This document shows, piece by piece, positions 17,555 to 25,376 of a stretch of 64,000 nt of DNA (its first letter is position 1; the number at the start of each line of letters is the position of its first letter). Origin of the DNA: GWA2-46-15 sp964551525 (lineage in GTDB: Bacteria > Patescibacteriota > Minisyncoccia > Minisyncoccales > GWA2-46-15); the NCBI GenBank assembly GCA_964551525.1, contig CAZKCH010000001.1:8292-72291 (forward strand), given 5' to 3'. A program made the translations under genes and the position numbers. Below the pieces are notes generated by a model. The model had not been told where the DNA came from and searched no databases. It worked only from the letters and a program-made list of their open reading frames with translations.

Positions 17555-18283
17555 ATGGCAAAAGAAGATATTAAAACCGATGTTAATGTCAGTCCGGACG
17601 AGATGGTCAAAGCGGGTACGCATTTCGGCCACCGGATTTCCGCTTCTCACCCGAAGATGAAGCCGTTTTTGTTTGGCACGCGGAACACTATCCAAATCAT
17701 TGACGCGGAAAAATCAGCCGCCAAACTCCAAGAAGCCCTGGCCTATATCCAAGAAATAATCAAAGAGGGCAGTGTTTTGCTTTTTGTCGGCACCAAAATC
17801 CAAGTCAAAAAAACCCTGGAAGAAACCGCTAAAGAATGCGGTTTGCCCTGGGTTTCAGAAAGATGGCTGGGCGGCACTTTTACCAATTTTGAGATCATTA
17901 AAAAAAGGGTTGATTATTTGAAAAACCTGAAAATTCAAAAAGCAGCTGGCGATTTGGAAAAATACACTAAGAAAGAACAGCTGAAAATCGAGAAAATAAT
18001 CCAGGGCCTGCAATTGCGGCTCGGCGGCATCGAATCCATGGACGTCCTGCCTAAAGCGATTTTCGCCTGCGATCTTCGCAAAGACCTTTTGGCAATAAAG
18101 GAAGCGAAAAAGAAAGGCATAAAGATTATCGCCATTGCCGACACCAATACTGATCCCGGCTTAGCTGATTATCCCATCCCGGCCAATGACGACGCCGCTT
18201 CTTCGGTAAAATACATTTTAGATAAAGTTAAAGAAACAATTCTGTCAGTTAAAACCCAACCGATTAAAGAATTAAAGGATTAA
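17555..18283 (+). CDS. rpsB: 30S ribosomal protein S2
   Basis: 242 aa. GTHFGHRISASHPKMKPF is the S2 N-terminal signature, and PWVSERWLGGTFTNF plus ADTNTDPGLADYPIPANDDA are the second conserved block. The long coiled hairpin lies in the middle (about 120-150). It is the first gene of the classic rpsB-tsf operon, with tsf following 16 nt after the stop. Confidence 0.98.
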   Translation: MAKEDIKTDVNVSPDEMVKAGTHFGHRISASHPKMKPFLFGTRNTIQIIDAEKSAAKLQEALAYIQEIIKEGSVLLFVGTKIQVKKTLEETAKECGLPWVSERWLGGTFTNFEIIKKRVDYLKNLKIQKAAGDLEKYTKKEQLKIEKIIQGLQLRLGGIESMDVLPKAIFACDLRKDLLAIKEAKKKGIKIIAIADTNTDPGLADYPIPANDDAASSVKYILDKVKETILSVKTQPIKELKD

Positions 18284-18299
18284 CGAATTGAATAATTCA

Positions 18300-18884
18300 A
18301 TGGATACTGATTTATTAAAACAACTCCGCGAGGAAACCCAGGCGCCTTTTCAAGAGTGCCAAAAAGCCCTGGAAGAGGCAAAGGGGGACTTGGTCAAAGC
18401 CAAAGAAACCTTGCGGAAATGGGGGAAAACATTAGCGGAAAAAAAAGTGGAAAGAGAAGCAAAGGAGGGGATTATTGAGACCTATCTTCATCCCAATAAA
18501 AAGGTGGGGGTTATCCTTGATTTGCGCTGCGAGTCGGATTTTGTCGCCAAGAATGAGGACTTTCTGAAATTAGCCCATGAAATTTGTCTGCAAATTGCCG
18601 CCACCAACCCCTTGTTCGTGAACGAAGAAAGCGTACCCGCTGATTTCCTCGCTAAGGAGAAGGAGATTTTTCAAGAACAAGCGAAAAATACCGGTAAAGA
18701 TCAAAAATTCGTCGGACAGATTTTGGAGGGCAAATGGAAGAAAAGAAAGGAAGAAATCTGTCTTTTAGACCAACCCTGGATTAAAGACGAAACTAAAAAA
18801 ATCAGGGACTTGATCACTGAAACCATTGCCAAACTCGGGGAAAACATCGTTATCAAAAACTTTTCCCGCTTAAGTATCAGATAA
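18300..18884 (+). CDS. tsf: Elongation factor Ts
   Basis: 194 aa. The frame opens at a TTG (18288), but the family N-terminus (LLKQLREETQAPFQECQKAL) fits the ATG at 18300. CESDFVAKNEDF is the TDFV-like motif that contacts EF-Tu and drives GDP release. The core is shorter than the E. coli form, as in many reduced bacteria. Directly downstream of rpsB. Confidence 0.95.
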   Translation: MDTDLLKQLREETQAPFQECQKALEEAKGDLVKAKETLRKWGKTLAEKKVEREAKEGIIETYLHPNKKVGVILDLRCESDFVAKNEDFLKLAHEICLQIAATNPLFVNEESVPADFLAKEKEIFQEQAKNTGKDQKFVGQILEGKWKKRKEEICLLDQPWIKDETKKIRDLITETIAKLGENIVIKNFSRLSIR

Positions 18885-18886
18885 AA

Positions 18887-19294
18887 ATGTCTCTCTTGGA
18901 AATTATCTTCCTCTGTTTTTTTGCCGCCAGTTTCGCGGGCCTGGTTGCCTTTTTTATGAAAAAAGCGCCGTTATTAGCCGCCTTGCCTAAAACAACTCAT
19001 GTTTTTGAAAAGAAAGAAAACCAGCCCTTGGTTGTTTTAATGAAAATCAAGGAAAAGGCGGAAAACTTACCGGCCCTGAAGAATTTTTCCATTGAGATTC
19101 TTCTGCAAAGAATCCTTTCTAAAATCAGGATTTTGGCATTAAAGTTCGAAAATAAAACCGGCGGCTGGCTGGAATCATTGCGCCGAAAAGCGCAAAACGA
19201 TCGCAATAAAAGCGATAAAAACGCCTTAAAACAAGCGGATAATTATTGGGAAAACCTGCAAAAAAAAGACGATAACACTAACTTGCCTGAGTAG
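18887..19294 (+). CDS. Small membrane-anchored protein of unknown function
   Basis: 135 aa, family not recognised. One N-terminal hydrophobic helix (residues 3-24) is followed by a basic, partly coiled-coil cytoplasmic or extracellular part with many Lys and Glu. It starts 2 nt after tsf and probably belongs to that operon. The stop codon lies inside tRNA-Thr (10-nt overlap). Confidence 0.6.
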   Translation: MSLLEIIFLCFFAASFAGLVAFFMKKAPLLAALPKTTHVFEKKENQPLVVLMKIKEKAENLPALKNFSIEILLQRILSKIRILALKFENKTGGWLESLRRKAQNDRNKSDKNALKQADNYWENLQKKDDNTNLPE

Positions 19295-19357
19295 CTCAGT
19301 TGGTAGAGCACCAGTTTTGTAAACTGGTTGTCGTCGGTTCGATCCCGACCTCAGGCT
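19285..19357 (+). tRNA. tRNA-Thr (anticodon UGU)
   Basis: 73 nt with no encoded CCA. Acceptor GCCTGAG/CTCAGGC, anticodon stem CCAGT/ACTGG with loop TTTGTAA, T-arm GTCGG/CCGAC around TTCGATC. It overlaps the end of the preceding CDS by 10 nt. Confidence 0.95.
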
Positions 19358-19360
19358 CTT

Positions 19361-19556
19361 AGGCTCAGGCTTTGGCAGGCGGGTAAACCACTTACGTCAG
19401 TTCGATTCTGGCAGGCGGCTCAAAATCATCGCGGCATTTACGGGCTAAACAAGTAGGTTGGGGGCCCGCCCCGTATACACGCCACCATGAGGCAAGAACG
19501 TAGATCTTGCGAATGGAAAGTGTTATACGGGGTTCAAATCCCTCTGCCGGCTTAAA
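19361..19556 (+). other. Unresolved structured region with tRNA-like T-arms
   Basis: No gene recognised. It holds two T-arm-like pieces: GTCAG-TTCGATT-CTGGC (about 19397) and GGGG-TTCAAAT-CCCT near 19529, the latter followed by TGCCGGCT. No matching 5' acceptor strands, D arms or anticodon arms could be found. Between them lies a long hairpin (19469-19532). It could be tRNA remnants broken by the repeat, or a structured RNA. Confidence 0.35.
19469..19532. repeat. 64-nt palindromic element, copy 1
   Basis: Outer arms CCCCGTATACAC and GTGTTATACGGGG pair over 12 bp with one bulge; inside, CCAT/ATGG and GCAAGA/TCTTGC make a second stem. Its reverse complement resembles the 63-nt element at 57800-57862 (shared TGGTGGCGxGxATACGGGG). 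Confidence 0.6.
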
Positions 19557-19580
19557 TAAACAATATAAACATTTGAACCC

Positions 19581-20180
19581 ATGATAATGGATAAATTAAG
19601 CGTGTGGTTCTGTAACACTCCTCCGCGAAGATGGATTTTAGATTTTATAACAAAGAAGTACTATACGGAATATTTTGATACTTTGGCGAATAAAGAAGTG
19701 TTAGAAATAGGATGTGGCAGTGGCTTGGGAACAAAAATAATTTTAAAATATTTTACGCCTTCAAAAATAATCGCCACCGATCTTGATGAAAGGCAAATCA
19801 CATTAGCCAAAAAAAACGTAAAAGATGTCAATATTATTTTTGAGATAGCAGATGCCGCGCGGTTAAACTACCCGGACAATAGCTTTGACGCCGTATTTGA
19901 GTATGGCGCGATTCATCATATACCTTCGCCTGATTGGCAAAAATGTCTTCAGGAGGTATTAAGGGTATTAAAACCGAACGGAAAACTATTTGTGTATGAT
20001 GTTAGTATTGAATCGTTCAGCAAAGGAATATATGGTAGATTCATAAAATATACTTCAGTTCATCCATACGACAAAATGTATAAAAAAGAGGAGTTCATAG
20101 ATTATGTAAAATCTATTGGTTTCCGGATTTTAAAAAGAAAAGACGGAGTAAGATACTTTAATATTATTGCGGAAAAATGA
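19581..20180 (+). CDS. Class I SAM-dependent methyltransferase
   Basis: 199 aa. Motif I VLEIGCGSGLGTK binds SAM, IATDLDE is the acidic loop after strand 2, and DNSFDAVFEYGAIHHI plus VLRVLKPNGKLFVYD are motifs of the methyltransf_11 group. The substrate is unknown; an rRNA target would fit the position before 16S but is a guess. It ends with TGA. A weak hairpin (20201-20242) follows before the 16S promoter. Confidence 0.85.
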   Translation: MIMDKLSVWFCNTPPRRWILDFITKKYYTEYFDTLANKEVLEIGCGSGLGTKIILKYFTPSKIIATDLDERQITLAKKNVKDVNIIFEIADAARLNYPDNSFDAVFEYGAIHHIPSPDWQKCLQEVLRVLKPNGKLFVYDVSIESFSKGIYGRFIKYTSVHPYDKMYKKEEFIDYVKSIGFRILKRKDGVRYFNIIAEK

Positions 20181-20200
20181 TTAACTTTTTCCATTTTTAA

Positions 20201-20242
20201 AACAACTAACAATTGAAGCGGTCGCAATAAATGTTAGTTGTT
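20201..20242 (+). terminator. Hairpin after the methyltransferase
   Basis: AACAACTAACA and TGTTAGTTGTT pair perfectly over 11 bp with a 20-nt loop. There is no T-run, so termination is uncertain. Confidence 0.45.
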
Positions 20243-20299
20243 AAGAATTCTGTTAATAAAACAGCGAGCGTATCATATGTCATGAACCAGTACATATCC

Positions 20300-20328
20300 T
20301 TGACAAAAGCAATGGAATTTTCAATAAT
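20300..20328 (+). promoter_or_regulatory. 16S rRNA promoter P1
   Basis: -35 TTGACA (20300-20305), 17-nt spacer, -10 AATAAT (20323-20328). It is followed by a leader of about 290 nt that holds a 15-codon ORF and a terminator-like hairpin. Confidence 0.65.
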
Positions 20329-20343
20329 GGGTACAGATAAGAA

Positions 20344-20391
20344 ATGACGATTAAAAACATGATTGGACTCGAGACCGGCGGAAAAAAATAA
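20344..20391 (+). CDS. Possible 15-codon leader peptide of the 16S transcript
   Basis: ATG to TAA encoding MTIKNMIGLETGGKK, 15 nt after the P1 -10. Its GGCGGA (20377-20382) can pair with TCCGCC (20434-20439) in the hairpin that follows. The 23S leader has a similar arrangement. Translation is unproven. Confidence 0.35.
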   Translation: MTIKNMIGLETGGKK

Positions 20392-20419
20392 AGAATACGC
20401 GATACAAAAGATCTGACAG

Positions 20420-20448
20420 AAAATACAGGGCTGTCCGCCTGTTTTTTA
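20420..20448 (+). terminator. Terminator-like hairpin in the 16S leader
   Basis: ACAGG (20425-20429) and CCTGT (20438-20442), extended by A/T pairs, followed by a run of six T. It lies between P1 and the 16S gene. Confidence 0.6.
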
Positions 20449-20574
20449 TTCCGAAGAGAAAGATCTTTGAAAATTAAATAATTAGTAATTAGTAAATAGT
20501 ATTGGTAAGGATTAAGGATCAGTAAAAGCAACGCCCTCGCGATGAAAAATTATTAAATTTTTCATTTTGCGGGG

Positions 20575-20591
20575 TTCTCAGAGTTGCTCCG
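20575..20591 (+). other. Pre-16S processing stem, 5' strand
   Basis: 17 nt perfectly complementary to 23953-23969, bracketing the intron-split 16S gene, as expected of the RNase III stem of pre-16S rRNA. Confidence 0.85.
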
Positions 20592-21149
20592 CTCTTATTT
20601 TTTCCCTTCGGGGAAGAATTATTTTTGAGGATTTGATCCTGGTCCAGGATGAACGCTGGCGGCGTGGATAAGGCATGCAAGTTGAACGCTCACCTGATTT
20701 TTCGCAAGAAAAGTTGGGTGGGAGTGGCAGATTGGTTAGTAACACGTGGGTAACTTACTCCGAGGACAGGAATAGTCCGCCGAAAGGCGGGGTAATTCCT
20801 GATAGAAATGAGGGGTCGCAAGACATTCTCATTTAAAACCCGTCCCGCAAGGGATAGGGGCCACGGAAAAGGCCTGCGGCCTATCAGCTAGTTGGTGAGG
20901 TAACGGCCCACCAAGGCAATGACGGGTAGGGGAAGTGAGAGCTTGTTCCCCAACAAAGACACTGAAACATGGGTCTTACTCCTACGGGAGGCAGCAGTCG
21001 AGAATATTCGGCAATGGGGGAAACCCTGACCGAGCGACGCCGCGTGAGTGAAGAAGGCCTTCGGGCTGTAAAACTCTTTTTTGAGGGAAGAATCCCGAGC
21101 GCAAGCGAGGGATGACGGTACCTCAAGAATAAGGGGATGCAAATTCTGT

Positions 21150-22020
21150 GGTCGATCCGCTCAAAATCGTAAGCGAAGATCGACGGGCGCAGAATAGTCG
21201 TGGTAACACGGCTTAAGTAAACTTGGCTCATATGCTGGAAGCTATTTAAGAAGCGGCATTAGCCATCGGGCTAATTTTCTTAATAGTAATCAGCAGGGAA
21301 GTTCGATATAATGGAGAAATGAACAAAAAACAAAGAGACATAATTCTCGGAACATTATTGGGAGACGGGTGGATCGAAAAACAAGGGTCCATTCGTTTCA
21401 AACAATGTCTAAAGCATAAAGAATATATCTTTTGGCTATACGGGGAATTAAAAAATCTTTGTCGTAGTTCTCCCACACAAAGACGAGACAATAAACAATG
21501 GTATTTCCAAACCAGAAGCAATGACGAAACGCGCTTTTATCGATCTATTTTTTATCGGGGTGTTAAAAAACGAGTCCCGAAAAATATAGGAAAATTGATA
21601 AAATCTGCACTAAGTTTGGCTATCTGGTTCATGGATGATGGAACAATAGATTGGAGAGAAAAAAGTCATTATGCTTTCCGTCTAACTACAAATTGTTTCT
21701 CGATGAGCGATAACCGACTATTAATTGAAATGCTGAAAAAGAGATTTGGCGTTAAAACAACGCTCCAAACAACATTGATTAGAGGAAAAAGATATCCAAG
21801 GATATATATCGGCAAAGATGGAAGAGGAAAATTCGCAAATCTAATAGAACCATTCGTATTAAATTGTTTTCGTTATAAATTACCTCCATTTCTTCGTAAC
21901 CCCTCAGAGACTGTTCGGTGATGAACCGACGTTAACGGTGAAACATATTATCCGTTAAAATACGCCGAGCCCCGTTTCAAAAAAACGGGTGATGGTATAG
22001 TCCAATAAAATTATTTATTA
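21150..22020 (+). mobile_element. Group I intron in 16S (after E. coli U516 equivalent) with LAGLIDADG ORF
   Basis: It interrupts the universal GTGCCAGCAGCCGCGG in the 530 loop. The 5' exon end ATTCTGT pairs with GCAGAAT just inside the intron (P1, with the terminal U.G pair). Core elements: TAATCAGCAGGGAAG (Q-like), CCTCAGAGACT (R-like) and GATGGTATAGTCC (S-like), so GACT and AGTC can form P7. The endonuclease ORF sits between Q and R. The last intron base would be A unless the conserved G517 is given up, which is unusual. Confidence 0.8.
21319..21921 (+). CDS. LAGLIDADG homing endonuclease in 16S intron 1
   Basis: 200 aa. Two LAGLIDADG-type helices: DIILGTLLGDGWI (about 7-19) and ALSLAIWFMDDGTID (about 97-111), with a beta-rich domain after each, as in the LAGLIDADG_2 group that acts as a monomer. 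It should cut the intronless 16S allele and spread the intron. A TATAAT at 21306-21311 stands 7 nt before the ATG, so it may have its own leaderless promoter. The last codons overlap the R element of the ribozyme core. Confidence 0.9.
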   Translation: MNKKQRDIILGTLLGDGWIEKQGSIRFKQCLKHKEYIFWLYGELKNLCRSSPTQRRDNKQWYFQTRSNDETRFYRSIFYRGVKKRVPKNIGKLIKSALSLAIWFMDDGTIDWREKSHYAFRLTTNCFSMSDNRLLIEMLKKRFGVKTTLQTTLIRGKRYPRIYIGKDGRGKFANLIEPFVLNCFRYKLPPFLRNPSETVR

Positions 22021-22570
22021 GCCAGCAGCCGCGGTAAGACAGAATCCCCAAGCGTTATCCGGATTTACTGGGCGTAAAGCGTCTGTAGGCGCCTTGTTGC
22101 ATCTTTGGTTAAATTTTCGGGGCTCAACCCTGAAGCTGCCAAAGACATGGACAGGGTAGAGGGCGTTAGGAGTTGACGGAACGGTCGGTGTAGGGGTGAA
22201 ATCCATTGATATCGACCGGAACACCAAAAGCGAAGGCAGTCAACTAAGACGACCCTGACGCTGAAAGACGAAAGCGTGGGCATAAAAAAGGATTAGATAC
22301 CCTTGTATTCCACGCCCTAAACCATGGAGACTGGCTTCTTGAAGTGTCGACCCTTCAGGTGGCGAAGCTAACGCGTTAAGTCTCCCGCCTGGGAAGTACG
22401 ATGGCAACATTAAAACTCAAAGGAATAGACGGGGACTCACACAAGCGGTGGATCATGTGGCTCAATTCGACAACAAACGAGGAACCTTACCAGGGCTAGA
22501 AACCGTAGCGGACAGCTTACTGAAAAGCGAGCTTTCTCACAAGGACCGCTATGGCAGGTACTGCATGGTT

Positions 22571-23395
22571 GATCCCTAAGCTATTGCTGCTTGGGATACG
22601 ACCCTTTTCGCCGTAAGGCGAATCGAAAAACCAGCTCATAACGGCGAACCCCTAACCAAAAACTTATGGTAAAATGAACTATAAGAACTAAGGCGGGCAA
22701 TGCCGTGGGAAGTACGAACACTAATTTTTGCAATTTCTTTAAGGGAGAAGAGAATGCTTATATTCTCGGCCTTTGGTGCGCTGATAGTTATTGGTGGTCA
22801 AGTTCAGTAGGATTAAGCAATACCAATCCATATCTGATCGAAAGAACTAAAAAGTTTTTAAGAAACTTTTTCCCGGAAGTAAGAATAAAATTTAACAGAA
22901 ACCATATTTTTGTTAATAGCAGGCCATTATTAAGAGACTTCGTTATTGCTAAAAACAATCTTGATCGTCTTAAAAAACCAGGTATGATTAAGGCCTATTT
23001 CGCCGGCCGTTTTGACGGCGATGGTTCTGTAGACAAGGATTTCAGAAAAGATTGCCGAATAGTTTATGGCAAGCTGAACGAAGCAGAAATGGATAAAAAG
23101 CTATTAAGAAGAATGGGAATCAGAAAAACAAAAATATACTATTACAAAAGCGCAAAAACATTTTGCTTATATATATCTCGTTACGAAACGAAAAAATTCT
23201 AGACAATATTTATATTCATTCTACAAAGTTGCAAAAATTAGTGTCCGTACCCCGTAGAGACTTAACTCTCGCCAAGGACCAATTAAGAGAGTTAGATGGC
23301 GGAAAAACCAAAAACCGTCATAAAACGCTGGCCTCCGCATAATTATATGCGGAAGATGGCATAGTCCATACTACAAGTAATTGTAAGAAAATATG
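22571..23395 (+). mobile_element. Group I intron in 16S (near E. coli 1063/1064) with short LAGLIDADG ORF
   Basis: It splits GCATGGTT from GTCGTCAGC. The exon ends in U and the intron ends in G, and GGTT pairs with GACC inside the intron (P1). Core strings CATAACGGCGAACCC, AATGCCGTGGGAAG, GTAGAGACTTAAC and GATGGCATAGTCC match those in the other introns here. The ORF lies in a loop closed by a near-perfect 22-bp stem (22711-22732 with 23226-23247). Confidence 0.85.
22705..23202 (+). CDS. Short LAGLIDADG endonuclease-like protein in 16S intron 2
   Basis: 165 aa. AYILGLWCADSYW and IKAYFAGRFDGDGSV are the two LAGLIDADG helices, but the part after the second helix is only about 50 residues, shorter than in a full monomer, so activity is uncertain. 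The only usable start in frame is the GTG at 22705 inside CCGTGGGAAG, a conserved ribozyme-core string; a stop lies upstream at 22675. It would thus share bases with the folded intron core. Confidence 0.75.
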   Translation: MGSTNTNFCNFFKGEENAYILGLWCADSYWWSSSVGLSNTNPYLIERTKKFLRNFFPEVRIKFNRNHIFVNSRPLLRDFVIAKNNLDRLKKPGMIKAYFAGRFDGDGSVDKDFRKDCRIVYGKLNEAEMDKKLLRRMGIRKTKIYYYKSAKTFCLYISRYETKKF

Positions 23396-23952
23396 GTCGT
23401 CAGCAGGTCCCGTGAGGGTCTCCCTTAAATGGGGAAACCTGCGCAACCCTTACTCTGTGTTTTAAATGTCACAGGGAACTGCCCGGGATAACTGGGAGGA
23501 AGATGAGGATGACGCCAAATCAGCATGGTCCTTGATGCCCTGGGCCGCACACGTGATACAATGGAGCCGACAATGGGTTTGCCAAGCCGTAAGGCGGAGC
23601 TAACCCCATCAAACGACTCCTTAGTTCGGATTGAGGGCTGAAACTCGCCCTCATGAAGCCGGAATCGCTAGTAATCGGGAATCAGCTATGTCCCGATGAA
23701 TATGTTCCTGAGTCTTGTACTCACCGCCCGTCACGTGAGACGAGCCGGGAGTGGCCGAAGGCGCCTGTAAGGGCGACTAAGCCAAACTCGGTGAGAAGCA
23801 CGAAGTCGTAACAAGGCACGCGTAGCGGAAGCTGTGCGTGGATCATTACTTTTTTTCTAGACTTTTTGTCTAGGAGCGTCGATCATAGTTGAAAATTGAG
23901 AATTCTATTTTCAACTGCGGACAATTGACTGGAATGTCTTTAAACTACAGTC

Positions 23953-23969
23953 CGGAGCAACTCTGAGAA
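23953..23969 (+). other. Pre-16S processing stem, 3' strand
   Basis: CGGAGCAACTCTGAGAA, the exact complement of 20575-20591. Two smaller hairpins lie between it and the 16S end: CTAGAC/GTCTAG, and GTTGAAAAT/ATTTTCAAC. Confidence 0.85.
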
Positions 23970-24020
23970 GTTTCCCCTCCAATACTAAAACCCGGAGCAA
24001 AGCGCAGCGGGTGATTTTGG

Positions 24021-25376
24021 TTAATGAAAAAGCTTAATTATGGCTTGGTAAATATTGCTAATCTCCGCGGGCATGACCAAACCGTAACTGATGGGCACGA
24101 TTAAAATAAAAACAATCAGGGTTATCATTAAAAAGCCGTAAAAAATCCAAGGTCGCTTTTCCCATAGCTTTTCTCCGGCCAAAGCCAAAAGCAAAATAGC
24201 AAAACCCAAGGCGGGCAAATAGTGGTATAGAAAAGCAATGCGGCTGACAAAAATAAAAGGCAAAAGATTGGCAAAATAGCCCAGCAATAGGATGCCTTTG
24301 TGTTTAAGCTTTCGGAAAATGCTCAATAAAACCGCCAATCCTGACAGCCACCAGATTAAAGGATTACCCCAGAGATAAATATTGGCTGTTTCGCTCGGGC
24401 CCGTCGAACGGGCCCAATACCAAACCGGCTTTTTGTCTATTGGCCATTCGGTCCAGGCACTGGCGTCAGGATGGGTCTTTGCTAAACCGGAATTATAAGA
24501 CCACATCATTTTATTCAGCTCGACGAACTTCTGTAAAAAGGGCATGGTGGTTATTTTTTCTTTGGAAAAAACATTGCCTTTCAGTGTTGTCTGGAAACTA
24601 CGACTCATAAAGGCATCGCCGGGCCCGGATTGGTCAAGAAGCTTAAAATGAGCCGCAAAAGGAAGGGCATAAATAATCGCGACCAGAAATAAAGAAATGA
24701 CAACTTCAACGGAAAACTTTAGGAATCGTTTAAAATTAATGTTTTTGAGAAAATTAATAAAGGACAAGAAGAGATTGATGCCGAGAAAGGCCAGGCCGGT
24801 CCATTTAATAGAGAAAGCCAGCCCCGCCAAGGCCATGGCAAGAAAGTAAAGCAAATGCTTTTTTAGCCGGTTTTCCTGCTTTTGAGAAATCAGAAAAACA
24901 AGTATCGATAAAAAACCAAAAAGAAACAGAAAGCTGTCAACTAAAATAAATTTTGATTCGATTAAAAAAGCATTGTCGAAAATGACCAGAAACCCGGCCA
25001 GAAAAGCCGCTTTCTTCGATCCGCCCAAGACCCGGATAATGCCGTAAAAAATCAAAGGCAATAAGGCGCCGAAAAGAGCGGACAGAAAGCGCAAAACAAA
25101 AAGCGTTTTGGCGTCCATGGCTTCCCCAATTTGAGCAAACCCGCCAAAATTTACTGGCGTAAAATTTAGGCGGGCAAGCCCGCTAATCATCAATTTCCCC
25201 AAGGGCGGATGAATATCAAAATAATATTGATGGGTGGAATAGGCGGAAACGAACTTGCCGAAATGAACCTCGTCAAAGACCACCTCGGCCGGATAGGCCA
25301 AAAAAATAAACCTCGTTGCTAAAGCAAGGATTAGTAAAATGATTAGGGGCAGTTTTTCTTTCATCGCTAAGGACAA
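24021..25376 (-). CDS. Protein O-mannosyltransferase-like GT-C enzyme (PMT/GT39)
   Basis: 451 aa, about ten membrane helices. The first outer loop has VVFDEVHFGKF (the acidic Asp-Glu pair of PMT enzymes) and DIHPPLGKLM, a PMT signature. The C-terminal part ends with several helices (YLWGNPLIWWLSG). It should transfer a sugar from a polyprenyl phosphate to an extracytoplasmic acceptor, probably protein. The C-terminal half is shorter than in yeast PMTs. It overlaps by 10 nt the upstream membrane gene on the same strand, so both are one operon facing away from the tRNA cluster. Confidence 0.88.
   Translation of the reverse strand: MSLAMKEKLPLIILLILALATRFIFLAYPAEVVFDEVHFGKFVSAYSTHQYYFDIHPPLGKLMISGLARLNFTPVNFGGFAQIGEAMDAKTLFVLRFLSALFGALLPLIFYGIIRVLGGSKKAAFLAGFLVIFDNAFLIESKFILVDSFLFLFGFLSILVFLISQKQENRLKKHLLYFLAMALAGLAFSIKWTGLAFLGINLFLSFINFLKNINFKRFLKFSVEVVISLFLVAIIYALPFAAHFKLLDQSGPGDAFMSRSFQTTLKGNVFSKEKITTMPFLQKFVELNKMMWSYNSGLAKTHPDASAWTEWPIDKKPVWYWARSTGPSETANIYLWGNPLIWWLSGLAVLLSIFRKLKHKGILLLGYFANLLPFIFVSRIAFLYHYLPALGFAILLLALAGEKLWEKRPWIFYGFLMITLIVFILIVPISYGLVMPAEISNIYQAIIKLFH

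Larger units (their letters stand above)
20621..23852 (+). rRNA. rrs: 16S rRNA, three exons split by two group I introns
   Basis: Exons are about 20621-21149, 22021-22570 and 23396-23852 (about 1,536 nt mature). Landmarks: TTTGATCCTGG and GAACGCTGGCGGCG at the 5' end, CTACGGGAGGCAGCAG, GCCAGCAGCCGCGG, GGATTAGATACCC, ACTCAAAGGAATAGACGGGG, and GTCGTAACAAGG before the end. The 3' end is odd: a 9-bp helix 45 with GGAA loop is followed by GGATCATTACTTTTTT, so the CCTCC anti-Shine-Dalgarno is missing. Ends are set by homology. The 16S is not followed by 23S, which starts 12.9 kb downstream on the same strand. Confidence 0.97.

Noticed and set aside
19361..19556. tmRNA or RNase P RNA in the structured region
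   Set aside because: No tmRNA 5' tRNA-like half or tag ORF, and no conserved RNase P strings were found.
20884..22283. ORFs antisense to 16S and 23S rRNA (for example 20884-21231, 37357-37674)
   Set aside because: They run through conserved rRNA exons on the opposite strand, have no protein motifs and show no codon pattern.
23971..23981. CCCCTCC downstream of 16S as a displaced anti-Shine-Dalgarno
   Set aside because: It lies beyond the 3' processing stem, about 120 nt after GGATCA, so it is removed from mature 16S unless processing is very unusual.
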